Assembly: GCA_002490635.1 (NCBI GenBank)
Contig: DKUJ01000015.1
Coordinates: 1 to 23,977 of the forward strand
Direction: 5' to 3'
Origin: Porphyromonadaceae bacterium UBA7207
GTDB lineage: Bacteria > Bacteroidota > Bacteroidia > Bacteroidales > Muribaculaceae
DNA length: 23,977 nt
The position numbers were made by a program, and so were the translations under genes. Positions 1 through 7,720 of this stretch are shown in pieces (position 1 is the stretch's first letter; each line of letters begins with the position of its first letter). The notes under the pieces are model-generated. The model was not told the origin of the DNA. It worked only from the letters and a program-made list of their open reading frames with translations, and did no database searches.

Positions 1-42
1 TTCTTCAAGCGGTTTTTTATATGTAAGAATTGCAATAAACAT
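1..42 (-). CDS. YciI family protein, 5' end only (partial)
   Basis: Only the first 14 codons are in the window; the gene runs off the left edge. Read on the minus strand from the ATG at 42, the peptide is MFIAILTYKKPLEE. This matches my memory of the start of Bacteroidetes YciI-like proteins, small dimeric alpha/beta-barrel proteins of unsettled function. A well-formed Bacteroidetes promoter lies just upstream (97-128, minus), giving a leader of about 51 nt, which supports both gene and start. The assignment rests on 14 residues, so the family call is tentative while the presence of a minus-strand gene start is better supported. Confidence 0.55.
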   Translation of the reverse strand, partial: MFIAILTYKKPLEE

Positions 43-96
43 GGCTGTCCGGTTTTTCCAGCGTTTGAGTTGTGGGAAGAAATGAAATCTAGTATA

Positions 97-128
97 CAAA
101 GTTAATCCAAATAACTCATTCAGGCAAG
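97..128 (-). promoter_or_regulatory. Bacteroidetes-type promoter for the YciI-like gene
   Basis: On the minus strand there is a perfect -7 element TAACTTTG (104 down to 97). Exactly 20 nt upstream sits CTTG (128-125), one base from the TTTG -33 consensus. The predicted transcription start is near 93. It is divergent from the promoter at 189-220. Confidence 0.6.
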
Positions 129-188
129 CCCCAGGTTCAACTGGCAAGCAGCGATTCAAAATGCATTCGCTTGTCAAAGCTCATATAT

Positions 189-220
189 TTTGTTTTGCTC
201 TCTACTTATTCGTATTTTTG
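189..220 (+). promoter_or_regulatory. Bacteroidetes-type promoter for the patatin operon
   Basis: TTTG at 189-192, a 20-nt spacer, then TATTTTTG at 213-220 match the TTTG-N20-TAnnTTTG consensus exactly. Transcription would start near 224, leaving a leader of about 68 nt before the ATG at 292. This also rules out translation from the in-frame TTG at 190. The region 121-172 before it holds a short direct repeat, GGCAAGC, at 123-129 and 143-149, which could be a regulator site. Confidence 0.7.
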
Positions 221-291
221 CACTCCCGGGACATGAACATATGCAACGCCGAAGGTGTTATAATCGTACCATAACTTTCAACTATTCATCT

Positions 292-2610
292 ATGCTTAAG
301 CCTCAGGCTTTAAAGTGCGCCATTCTCTTTTCAATGTTCATCCTGCCCCTGCTCGCCGTTGCATCCCAACCCGAACAGGGGCAGCACCAATCGGTAGGTC
401 TGGTACTTAGTGGCGGAGGCGCCAAAGGCATAGCACATATCGGTGCCATCAAGGCCCTGGAAGAAAACAATATTCCCATCGACTATGTAACGGGCACAAG
501 CATGGGCGCGATTGTAGGAGCGCTATATGCCTGCGGCTACACTCCGGAAGAGATGATGGAGCTCATCACCTCCGATTACTTCGCGAACATATCCACAGGC
601 CGCATCGACCCGTCGCTGGAATACTACTTCACCCGCCAGCCGGCTTCGCCGAGAATGTTCGCCATTCCGATAGGCAACAGAGCCAAAACCTCCGCCGACA
701 CCGTATTCAACCCGCAGAGCCTCATCAATCCCATGCCTATGGATTTCGCCTTCATGGAAATCTTCGGGGCATACACAGCCCAGTGTGGCGGCAACTTCGA
801 CAAGCTCATGGTTCCTTTCCGATGTGTAGCCTCCGATGTCTCTGCCCGCCGTGCCAAAGTGCTCGACAGCGGTTCTCTTGCAGCGTCGGTGCATGCGTCG
901 ATGAGCTTCCCTCTCATTTTTCAGGCCACCAGAATCGACGGAAACATACTATACGACGGCGGCATCTACGACAATTTCCCGGTGGATGTAATGCGCAAGG
1001 ACTTTGCACCCGACATAGTGCTGGGATTCGATGTGGGCACTCCCGACAAAGGCGAGCCGAATTCATATCTGCGCCAGCTCGAACTACTGGTAACCGAGCA
1101 TCAGACCAAAGATATTCCATACAGCACCGGCATGCGCGTGCATGTGGATCTCTCGGACTTCGGACTTCTGGACTTTCCACAAGCCAGAGCCATATACCGC
1201 AGGGGCTATGAACGCACAATCGCCGCCATGGATTCGATAAAGGAGCGTATTCATTCACGCACGACGCCTCAAGCCACAGCATTGCGTCGAAACCTCTTCA
1301 AGAGCCACACCCCATTCCTGCGGTTCGACTCGGTGGACATCAGCGGCGGCACCCGCGGACAGCGCTCATATCTCCGCTACCTCTTTTCTCCGGCAACAAA
1401 CACCGATACACTGGGAATAAGCCGCACAAGACTGTCATACTACAGAGCCTTGTCGTCGGAAAAATTCGGCATCCTGCATCCCGAGGCTGTTTACAACGAT
1501 TCCACAGGCCTGTTCCGTCTGGACCTGCAGGCCCAGGTGAAATCGCGTTTCAGCGCAGGCTTCGGAGCCTACATAACATCCACCAACAACAGCTTCCTCT
1601 ACCTCTGCGCCGACTACCGCAGCCTGAGTTTCAGCTCTATCAACACATACCTCGAGGCCTGGATCGGACAAAGCTATATGGCAGGAGTTCTGCGCGGCAA
1701 CATACTGCTGCATTCGCGACTGCCTGCAGCGTTTTTCTTCGAAGGCGTGGCATGGCGCCGGCGATATCCACGCAACGACCGCCTGTTCTTCCGCGACGAA
1801 GGCCCGGCATCGGTGGTATGCCACCAGTACTTCGGCAAAACCGGCTTCTCCACAGCAGCCGGACGCACCGGCGCCTTTGATGTGGGCGTCGGCTTCGGAC
1901 ACATCTACAACAGTTTCTACGATATCGACGGCAAAGGCGATATTTCCGCAGACCGCAGCAACATATCCCTCAACCTTGGCCAGGCCTACGCTGAATACCG
2001 CACAAGCACTCTGGACAACGTAAATTATCCCGTTTCCGGCACAGCTATACAGGCCAAAGCAGCTGCCGTGGGCGGACACACGCATTACCGGAACCCAGGC
2101 AACAGCACATCCGACCCTTCCACCCACTGGTGGCTGGAAGCCGGAGCAAGCTACCGCAATTATATCCGTCCCCTTCGATACTGGGCGTTGGGAATCGAGG
2201 CTTTCGGCAACTACTCGTCGCGTCCTCTGATGAACAGCTACAATGCCGCGCTGAGCTTCGCGTCCTGCTTCACCCCCACACCGTCGGCCGACTGCAATTT
2301 CCACGCAGGCTTCCGCGCCAACAGCTATCTGGCAGCCGGCATCGTGCCACTTTGGAATCCCCGCGAAGGATTCTCCCTGCGGTTCAACGCCTATGTCTTC
2401 GCCCCGATGCGCACCATCCTGCCCTCTCCTGACCACGGAGCAATGTACGGCCCCTGGTTCGACCGTGCCGAATTTTTCGGAGAACTGGCAGCAAACTACC
2501 GCCTGCCATTCGCCAATGTCAGCGGATATGCCAACTACGACAGCTCATCGCGCAAATTCAACTTCGGCCTTTCACTGGGCCTCTACATAACAGCACCCTC
2601 ATTCCTTTGA
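292..2610 (+). CDS. Patatin-like phospholipase with C-terminal outer-membrane barrel (type Vd-like)
   Basis: The 772-residue protein begins with a signal peptide (hydrophobic run about residues 9-24). A patatin domain follows with the SGGGAKG oxyanion loop, the nucleophile S70 in GTSMG and the catalytic D222 in DGG, so the serine-aspartate dyad is complete. After about residue 340 comes a POTRA-like segment (around DSVDISGG), then a long region of alternating aromatic and polar strands ending in LGLYITAPSFL, as in Omp85/surface-antigen barrels. This is the PlpD-like type Vd arrangement, expected to place a lipase across the outer membrane. I chose ATG 292 because it starts the signal peptide; ATG 241 is in frame but would bury it. 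It is the first gene of a four-gene operon, 24 nt from ssb. The substrate is unknown; phospholipid acyl hydrolysis is the family expectation. Confidence 0.88.
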   Translation: MLKPQALKCAILFSMFILPLLAVASQPEQGQHQSVGLVLSGGGAKGIAHIGAIKALEENNIPIDYVTGTSMGAIVGALYACGYTPEEMMELITSDYFANISTGRIDPSLEYYFTRQPASPRMFAIPIGNRAKTSADTVFNPQSLINPMPMDFAFMEIFGAYTAQCGGNFDKLMVPFRCVASDVSARRAKVLDSGSLAASVHASMSFPLIFQATRIDGNILYDGGIYDNFPVDVMRKDFAPDIVLGFDVGTPDKGEPNSYLRQLELLVTEHQTKDIPYSTGMRVHVDLSDFGLLDFPQARAIYRRGYERTIAAMDSIKERIHSRTTPQATALRRNLFKSHTPFLRFDSVDISGGTRGQRSYLRYLFSPATNTDTLGISRTRLSYYRALSSEKFGILHPEAVYNDSTGLFRLDLQAQVKSRFSAGFGAYITSTNNSFLYLCADYRSLSFSSINTYLEAWIGQSYMAGVLRGNILLHSRLPAAFFFEGVAWRRRYPRNDRLFFRDEGPASVVCHQYFGKTGFSTAAGRTGAFDVGVGFGHIYNSFYDIDGKGDISADRSNISLNLGQAYAEYRTSTLDNVNYPVSGTAIQAKAAAVGGHTHYRNPGNSTSDPSTHWWLEAGASYRNYIRPLRYWALGIEAFGNYSSRPLMNSYNAALSFASCFTPTPSADCNFHAGFRANSYLAAGIVPLWNPREGFSLRFNAYVFAPMRTILPSPDHGAMYGPWFDRAEFFGELAANYRLPFANVSGYANYDSSSRKFNFGLSLGLYITAPSFL

Positions 2611-2634
2611 AAAAGGGAAAATGAACCTTGGTCC

Positions 2635-2967
2635 ATGAACAGAGTTATACTTTTAGGCAACGTCGGACGCGACCCACGCATACGCATGGCCGACGGCACC
2701 ACTGTCGCTGAATTCTCGCTGGCAACCAGCGAAAGACGCCACCAGCGAAATGCAGACGGCTCAGTGACCGAACTGCCCGAACTCACCGAATGGCACAACA
2801 TAGTGATGTGGGGACGCGCTGCCGAATATGCCGAAAAATACATTCGCAAAGGCACGCGCATGCTCATAGAAGGAAAGATACGTACCCGGACATGGGAAGA
2901 CCGCAACGCCATAAAACGCAACATAACCGAGATATACGTCGACTCTTTCGAATTACTACCTAAATAA
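2635..2967 (+). CDS. ssb: Single-stranded DNA-binding protein, short form
   Basis: The 110-residue protein opens with MNRVILLGNVGRDPRIR and continues through the OB-fold signatures VAEFSLATSER, WHNIVMWG and GTRMLIEGKIRTRTWED. It coats single-stranded DNA in replication and repair, normally as a tetramer. It ends at SFELLPK, directly after the OB fold. The flexible linker and acidic C-terminal tip (usually D/E-D-D-I-P-F), which recruit partner proteins, are absent. Housekeeping SSBs are usually 150 residues or more, so this may be a second SSB paralogue or a naturally tailless one. The stop codon is clean, and the next gene starts 7 nt later, so I see no frameshift. It lies in the operon between the phospholipase and the zinc peptidase. 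Confidence 0.88.
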   Translation: MNRVILLGNVGRDPRIRMADGTTVAEFSLATSERRHQRNADGSVTELPELTEWHNIVMWGRAAEYAEKYIRKGTRMLIEGKIRTRTWEDRNAIKRNITEIYVDSFELLPK

Positions 2968-2974
2968 ACCCGAT

Positions 2975-3850
2975 ATGAGAATGAACGGACGCCGTCAAAG
3001 CGGCAATATCGACGACCGCCGACGCAGCGGATTCGGCCGCAAGGCCGGTATCGGCGGCGGAATTATCGGAATAATCATTGTCGCCGCTGTCACCCTCTTC
3101 TCAGGCGGTGGCATAGGTGATGTTCTAAGCAATATAACCGGCAGCGGAGCCCTGCAGCCGCAATACTCACAAAGCGCCTACGAACCCACAGCCGAAGACG
3201 AACAGCTGGCCGTATTCGCCTCGCAGGTGCTGGCCGGAACCGAAGACGTCTGGACCCGGGAATTCCGCCGGCAGGGCTGGGGCGAATATGAAGCCCCGAG
3301 GATGGTGCTTTTCAGCGGCGCCGTGAACTCCGGCTGCGGACAGGCAACCTCCCAGACAGGCCCATTCTACTGTTCGGCAGACCAGACCGTATATATCGAC
3401 CTTGATTTTTTCAAGGATATGAAACATACCATAGGTGCCGACGGCGATTTTGCCTATGCCTACGTGATAGCCCATGAAGTGGGACACCATGTGCAGTATC
3501 TCCTCGGGACACTTGGCGATGCGCATTCCCGCATGTCGAGGCTATCGGAGACCGAAGCTAACAAAATCAGCGTGCGCCTGGAACTGCAGGCCGACTTCTA
3601 TGCAGGAGTGTGGGCTGCGCTGGACAACGAAATGTTCAACTCCATTGAGGAAGGCGATGTGGAAAACGCCATCAACGCCGCCTCGAAAATCGGCGACGAC
3701 TACCTACAGAAAAAAGCATACGGCCGCGAGATTCCCGACGCGTTCAACCACGGACGCTCCGAGCAGCGTGTGCGCTGGCTTACCAAAGGAATCCAGACCG
3801 GCAACCCGAACTATGGCGACACATTCAGCCATGCCTATGACCGACTATGA
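2975..3850 (+). CDS. Neutral zinc metallopeptidase (YpfJ family), membrane-anchored
   Basis: The 291-residue protein has a very basic N-terminus (about residues 1-24), one transmembrane helix (about 25-43) and a periplasmic domain of the putative neutral zinc metallopeptidase family. The zinc motif HEVGHH starts at H167 (HExxH, H167/E168/H171). ELQAD at residue 203 supplies the likely third ligand. The motifs FSGAVNSGCGQA and GPFYCSADQTVYIDL are typical of the family, whose physiological substrate is poorly defined. The stop codon overlaps the ribD start in ATGA (3847-3850), so the two genes are probably translationally coupled. Confidence 0.9.
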   Translation: MRMNGRRQSGNIDDRRRSGFGRKAGIGGGIIGIIIVAAVTLFSGGGIGDVLSNITGSGALQPQYSQSAYEPTAEDEQLAVFASQVLAGTEDVWTREFRRQGWGEYEAPRMVLFSGAVNSGCGQATSQTGPFYCSADQTVYIDLDFFKDMKHTIGADGDFAYAYVIAHEVGHHVQYLLGTLGDAHSRMSRLSETEANKISVRLELQADFYAGVWAALDNEMFNSIEEGDVENAINAASKIGDDYLQKKAYGREIPDAFNHGRSEQRVRWLTKGIQTGNPNYGDTFSHAYDRL

Positions 3851-4821
3851 CAACAGATGATATCGACCGGAAAATGATGCGCCGCGCCCTGCAGCTTGCC
3901 GCTGCCGGACGCGGCGCAGTGGCTCCTAATCCTATGGTGGGAGCCGTGATCACCGCTCCCGACGGACGGATAATAGGCCAGGGATGGCACCGCCGTTTCG
4001 GAGGCCCGCATGCCGAGGTCAATGCCGTGGCGTCGGTAGCCGAAGCCAACCGCGACCTGCTGCGGCAAAGCACAATCTATGTCACTCTCGAGCCATGCTC
4101 GCACTACGGCAAAACACCTCCCTGCGCTCGCCTGCTGGCCGAATGCCGGTTCGCACGCGTAGTAGTCGGAGCCGGTGACCCAAACCCGAAAGTAGCCGGA
4201 CGAGGAATAGCCATCCTGAAAGACGCGGGAATAGAAGTGACAGAAGGAGTCCTGGCCGACCAATGCCGAAGCCAGAACCGCGAGTTCATGTTCGCGCACA
4301 CACACCACCGCCCATGGGTTACGCTGAAATGGGCACAGAGCTCCAACGGATTTCTCGACGGCACATTCAGCACACCACTCACACGCCAGATTGTGCATTG
4401 GCGCAGGGCTCACAGCTGTGCCATAGCCGTGGGAGCAAACACTGTAATAGCCGACAATCCGTCGCTCAACACACGCCATATCGAAGGCAACTCTCCACAG
4501 CCGGTAATCCTCGACCGCCACAACCTGCTCCGCGACAGCCACGCCCGCATTATGGCCAACAGACACACAATACACGTTACCGACAAGCGCGACATCCCGG
4601 CACTGCTCGCATGGCTTTATGCCGACAGAGGCTATACTTCACTTCTTGTCGAAGGCGGTGCCGGCGTGCTTGATTCATTCATCGCCTCAGGAATGTGGAA
4701 CGAAGCATTCGTAGAACTGTCACCCCTCAAAATAAACGGAAAAGTGAGCGCACCATCCATCGCCATCCCGCCGTCCGGCCATTCCGGCAACATATACCAC
4801 TACATAAATCCCATTTTTTGA
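3847..4821 (+). CDS. ribD: Bifunctional riboflavin deaminase/reductase RibD
   Basis: The 324-residue enzyme carries out two consecutive steps of riboflavin synthesis: deamination of the diaminopyrimidine formed from GTP, then NADPH-dependent reduction of the ribose side chain. The N-terminal deaminase shows the zinc-site motifs HAEVNAV and PCSHYGKTPPCARLL (HAE plus PCxxxGxxPPC) and GAGDPNPKVAGRGI. The C-terminal reductase starts near WVTLKWAQSSNGFLDG and contains LLVEGGAGVLDSFI. Length and domain order are normal. Its ATG lies within the stop of the peptidase gene (4-nt overlap), and it is the last gene of the operon. The AT-rich island begins straight after its stop. Confidence 0.95.
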   Translation: MTTDDIDRKMMRRALQLAAAGRGAVAPNPMVGAVITAPDGRIIGQGWHRRFGGPHAEVNAVASVAEANRDLLRQSTIYVTLEPCSHYGKTPPCARLLAECRFARVVVGAGDPNPKVAGRGIAILKDAGIEVTEGVLADQCRSQNREFMFAHTHHRPWVTLKWAQSSNGFLDGTFSTPLTRQIVHWRRAHSCAIAVGANTVIADNPSLNTRHIEGNSPQPVILDRHNLLRDSHARIMANRHTIHVTDKRDIPALLAWLYADRGYTSLLVEGGAGVLDSFIASGMWNEAFVELSPLKINGKVSAPSIAIPPSGHSGNIYHYINPIF

Positions 4822-4848
4822 TTATCTTCGCACTGTAAAACCAACCGC

Positions 4849-4884
4849 ACGATAACATATATCACTTGCAACCACAGTTATCGT
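4849..4884. repeat. 8-bp inverted repeat upstream of the GATC methylase
   Basis: ACGATAAC (4849-4856) and GTTATCGT (4877-4884) are perfect inverted copies around a 20-nt A/T-rich spacer. No T-run follows, so it does not look like a terminator for ribD. It lies 48 nt before the methylase ATG and could be an operator. Confidence 0.4.
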
Positions 4885-4892
4885 AATAATCA

Positions 4893-4908
4893 CCTATATT
4901 CTTATAGG
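4893..4908. repeat. 6-bp inverted repeat next to the methylase start
   Basis: CCTATA (4893-4898), TTCT loop, TATAGG (4903-4908) form a perfect inverted repeat 24 nt before the ATG at 4933. As RNA it would be a small hairpin in the leader; as DNA it could bind a dimeric regulator. TAGGATTG (4905-4912) overlaps it and is one base from a TAnnTTTG -7 element, but it has no good -33 partner. Confidence 0.35.
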
Positions 4909-4932
4909 ATTGCTGTTTTGCTTGAAAATACT

Positions 4933-5847
4933 ATGACCAATCTAAAGGCGCGCCCTTTCCTCAAATGGGCTGGGGGTAAAAAACAATTACTCCCGACCAT
5001 TGACTCTTTCCTTCCCCAATCATTCAAGAAGGAAAAAAAGGTTACATATATCGAGCCTTTCGTAGGAGGAGGAGCAATGCTTTTCTTCATGTTACAGAAC
5101 TATCCAAATATCCAAAGTGCAATCATCAATGATATAAATCCACATTTAACCACAACTTATAAAGTTGTACGCAACGAGCCATATCAGCTTATTGATTCGC
5201 TAAAGGACATCCAGGCACAGTACCAGGCTCTTGGCGGATACGATTTGCAAAAAGAATTCTTTCTGCAAATCCGCAATATATTCAATACTGTAAATTTGAG
5301 CCCTCTTGATGAAGCTACATATATGATATTCATGAACCGCACATGTTTTAACGGTCTATATCGGGAAAATTCAAAAGGGAAATTCAATGTACCTTTCGGC
5401 CAGTATAAAAATCCGACAATTTGCGATGAAGAGCTTATTATTTCCGATAGTAATATCTTGCAAAAAGTCGAAATACTGAACGGAGATTACTCCACAACAG
5501 AATCGCATATAAATGGCTATACATTTTTCTATTTTGACCCTCCCTATCGTCCTTTGGATTCGACTTCCAGTTTTAATTCCTACGTAAAAGAAACATTTGA
5601 TGACAATGAGCAGAAAAGGCTGAAGGACTTTTATGCTCATCTATCAGCCCAAGGATGTTTCGAGATGTTAAGCAATTCCGATTGTAAAGGACGGAATTCG
5701 AATGACAACTTTCTGGATGAGCTCTACAAAGATTTCATTATTGAACGGGTAAATGCCAAAAGAAGTATCAATGCCAATGCATCAAAACGCGGAATCCTTA
5801 CAGAGCTGCTTATCAGAAACTATAATGATTGCCAAGGTTCAAATTGA
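4933..5847 (+). CDS. dpnM: Dam/DpnM-type DNA adenine methyltransferase (GATC)
   Basis: The 304-residue protein belongs to the alpha-class D12 family of N6-adenine methylases. It has FLKWAGGKKQLLP at residues 9-21, the SAM-binding motif IEPFVGGG at 40-47, a central target-recognition region including YMIFMNRTCFNGLYREN, and the catalytic DPPY at 202-205 (YFDPPYRPLDSTSSF). In DpnII-type systems this enzyme methylates the adenine of double-stranded GATC and protects host DNA. I chose ATG 4933; a TTG at 4918 would add five residues. Its base composition is strikingly AT-rich (17 of 60 GC in 5101-5160), unlike ribD before it, which suggests acquisition by transfer. The nuclease gene follows after 29 nt. 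Confidence 0.92.
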   Translation: MTNLKARPFLKWAGGKKQLLPTIDSFLPQSFKKEKKVTYIEPFVGGGAMLFFMLQNYPNIQSAIINDINPHLTTTYKVVRNEPYQLIDSLKDIQAQYQALGGYDLQKEFFLQIRNIFNTVNLSPLDEATYMIFMNRTCFNGLYRENSKGKFNVPFGQYKNPTICDEELIISDSNILQKVEILNGDYSTTESHINGYTFFYFDPPYRPLDSTSSFNSYVKETFDDNEQKRLKDFYAHLSAQGCFEMLSNSDCKGRNSNDNFLDELYKDFIIERVNAKRSINANASKRGILTELLIRNYNDCQGSN

Positions 5848-5876
5848 AACCTTGCTCTAAAAAAATAAATATTTAA

Positions 5877-6701
5877 ATGGCAGATCGTTTCAATGAATTT
5901 ATGAAGCCGCTGAAGGAAACACATTTCTCTCTCAGCGACTATGTGGATTTTCCGAAAGTCATAGCCAATGTCGAGGACATTTCAATAAACCTTAACCTGC
6001 TCAATTATCTTATAGGACAGTCCGACATGGCATCCGCCGTAAGGAGGCTCTGGGATGTTAACCCGAAAGCATTTTCGGTACTGGATATACTTATTGTAGT
6101 TAGGACCAAGGATAACAAGAAAGCAATTGACAAAAACGGAACAATTCATCCAATAAGCGATTACTTTAATTCTCCGGAACAGGTTGTCCACTTCCTCGAT
6201 GAAACCGGACTTACTGAAATTTTCAAATCCAGACAGATTAAAAATCTTGTTGATTATGTATTCGGTATCGAGGTGGGTCTTGATTCCAATGCCCGAAAGA
6301 ACAGAGGTGGACATATTATGGAAAGCCTTGTGGCAAACATTCTGACGAGCAATGGCATTCCATTCGAAAGAGAAGTATATTATACCGAATTTCCTGAGAT
6401 TGTCAAGGCATTGGGTGCAGATAACAAACGATTCGATTTTGTTATCAGAACTCCAAAGAAAATATATCTTATAGAAGCTAATTTCTATTCAGGCGGCGGT
6501 TCAAAACTCAACGAAGTAGCACGATCATATTCTGACCTTGCTCTTAAAATTAATGCCATACCTGGATACGAATTTGTTTGGATTACAGATGGCACAGGCT
6601 GGAAATCAGCACGTAACAAACTCGAAGAAGCGTTTATTCACATCTCGAGTATATATAATCTATCCAACATTAGCTCATTCATCGGAAGCATCGAATTCTG
6701 A
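5877..6701 (+). CDS. dpnB: DpnII-family type II restriction endonuclease (GATC)
   Basis: The 274-residue protein matches the DpnII/MboI family, which cuts GATC when it is unmethylated. The diagnostic stretch is KNLVDYVFGIEVGLDSNARK (about residues 122-141), followed by NRGGHIMESLVANIL. The nuclease core has FDFVI with D187 and YLIEANFYSGGGSKLNE with E200 and N202, a PD-(D/E)xK-type site with the last position changed to N. The reading frame is intact, so an active nuclease is likely. It sits between two methylase genes, with gaps of 29 and 26 nt. No control (C) protein gene is seen. The GATC specificity comes from family membership, not from a test. Confidence 0.9.
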   Translation: MADRFNEFMKPLKETHFSLSDYVDFPKVIANVEDISINLNLLNYLIGQSDMASAVRRLWDVNPKAFSVLDILIVVRTKDNKKAIDKNGTIHPISDYFNSPEQVVHFLDETGLTEIFKSRQIKNLVDYVFGIEVGLDSNARKNRGGHIMESLVANILTSNGIPFEREVYYTEFPEIVKALGADNKRFDFVIRTPKKIYLIEANFYSGGGSKLNEVARSYSDLALKINAIPGYEFVWITDGTGWKSARNKLEEAFIHISSIYNLSNISSFIGSIEF

Positions 6702-6727
6702 TGGCACCCACCCTTATTCCATAGCTG

Positions 6728-7600
6728 ATGCTCGAGACATATTATAAATCGGATGACAGAACATTCGGCATAGTCAATGGAGATTGTTTCAATGTTCTTC
6801 CCAGTTTTGATTTTAAATTCGACATGATTTTTGCCGACCCTCCTTATTTTCTTTCCAATGGAGGCATCAGCTATCAAGCCGGTAAAATAGTATGTGTAGA
6901 TAAAGGCGATTGGGATAAAGGCGGGACCCCAAAATCGATTGACGATTTCAACAGAAAATGGCTCTCATTATGCCGCGATAAACTCAAAGAAAACGGGACT
7001 ATCTGGATTTCAGGCACTCACCACAATATCTTTTCCATAGCCAATATAATTACAGAACTCGGATATAGGATATTAAATGTCATAACATGGGCCAAGACAA
7101 ATCCACCGCCAAACATCTCCTGTCGCTTCTTCACCTACTCTACAGAATTTATTATCTGGGCTCGAAAGACACAAAAGACACCGCACAAATATAATTATGC
7201 CTTGATGAAATCCATCAACGGTGGCAAACAAATGACCGATGTATGGAGACTGCCAGCCATAGCGCGTTGGGAAAAATCCTGCGGAAAACACCCTACTCAA
7301 AAACCGCTTTCCCTGCTTTCTCGAATTATTTTGGCAAGTACAAATGCCAACGACTGGATTCTCGATCCTTTTGCAGGTTCGTCTACAACTGGTATCGCGG
7401 CTAACTTATGTAGCAGACGATTTCTTGGAATTGAAAAAGAAACAGAATTCGCGGCTCTTAGTAGAGCACGTAGAATCGAAATAGATAACAATTCCGTACG
7501 GGACAAATATATTGGCAAGCTATCAGATTTGAGCTATGGATTATCGGAATCTATAGTTAAGGAGCCTGAGCCATGCTATTCCTGCGACGTGCTGTTCTGA
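6728..7600 (+). CDS. dpnA: DpnA-type beta-class adenine methyltransferase
   Basis: The 290-residue protein is a beta-class N6-adenine methylase: the catalytic motif comes first (FADPPY, D37-Y40) and the SAM motif last (DPFAGSSTTG, residues 213-222), preceded by KHPTQKPLSLLSRII. It is the counterpart of DpnA in pneumococcal DpnII systems. DpnA methylates GATC also in single-stranded DNA, which protects DNA entering by transformation. The pairing of an alpha-class Dam-like enzyme and a beta-class enzyme around a DpnII nuclease supports that reading. The pneumococcal order is M-A-B, whereas here the nuclease lies in the middle. Composition is still below the core but rises to 30 of 60 GC in 7081-7140. 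It converges on ompA. Confidence 0.87.
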   Translation: MLETYYKSDDRTFGIVNGDCFNVLPSFDFKFDMIFADPPYFLSNGGISYQAGKIVCVDKGDWDKGGTPKSIDDFNRKWLSLCRDKLKENGTIWISGTHHNIFSIANIITELGYRILNVITWAKTNPPPNISCRFFTYSTEFIIWARKTQKTPHKYNYALMKSINGGKQMTDVWRLPAIARWEKSCGKHPTQKPLSLLSRIILASTNANDWILDPFAGSSTTGIAANLCSRRFLGIEKETEFAALSRARRIEIDNNSVRDKYIGKLSDLSYGLSESIVKEPEPCYSCDVLF

Positions 7601-7661
7601 AGAAGCATTTCTATACACTGGCGCTGTAAGGACTGCGTTCTGCAGATTCCAACAAAACAAG

Positions 7662-7692
7662 GCGATGCCGCCATGGAGTGTGGCGGCATCGC
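7662..7692 (-). terminator. Hairpin terminator after ompA
   Basis: A perfect 11-bp stem, GCGATGCCGCC (7662-7672) with GGCGGCATCGC (7682-7692), encloses a 9-nt loop. Read on the minus strand it lies 28 nt past the ompA stop and is followed by CTTGTTTTGTT, as expected for intrinsic termination. On the plus strand it is followed by a weaker TTGATTTA, so it may also slow transcription from the methylase side. Confidence 0.8.
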
Positions 7693-7720
7693 TTGATTTA
7701 TACTATGTGGCAGTGGGGTT

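Noticed and set aside
1..105. Plus-strand open frame ending at TAA 103-105 with a CxxC-like peptide (CKNCNKHGCPVF)
   Set aside because: It overlaps the minus-strand YciI-like start and its promoter, which explain the same bases better. It could be a gene tail from the left, but I found no family match.
4825..7626. CTGTAA near both ends of the GATC island (CGCACTGTAA near 4829 and GGCGCTGTAA near 7610) as possible insertion-site duplication
   Set aside because: Only six bases match exactly, which is expected by chance, and no integrase or inverted ends are present.
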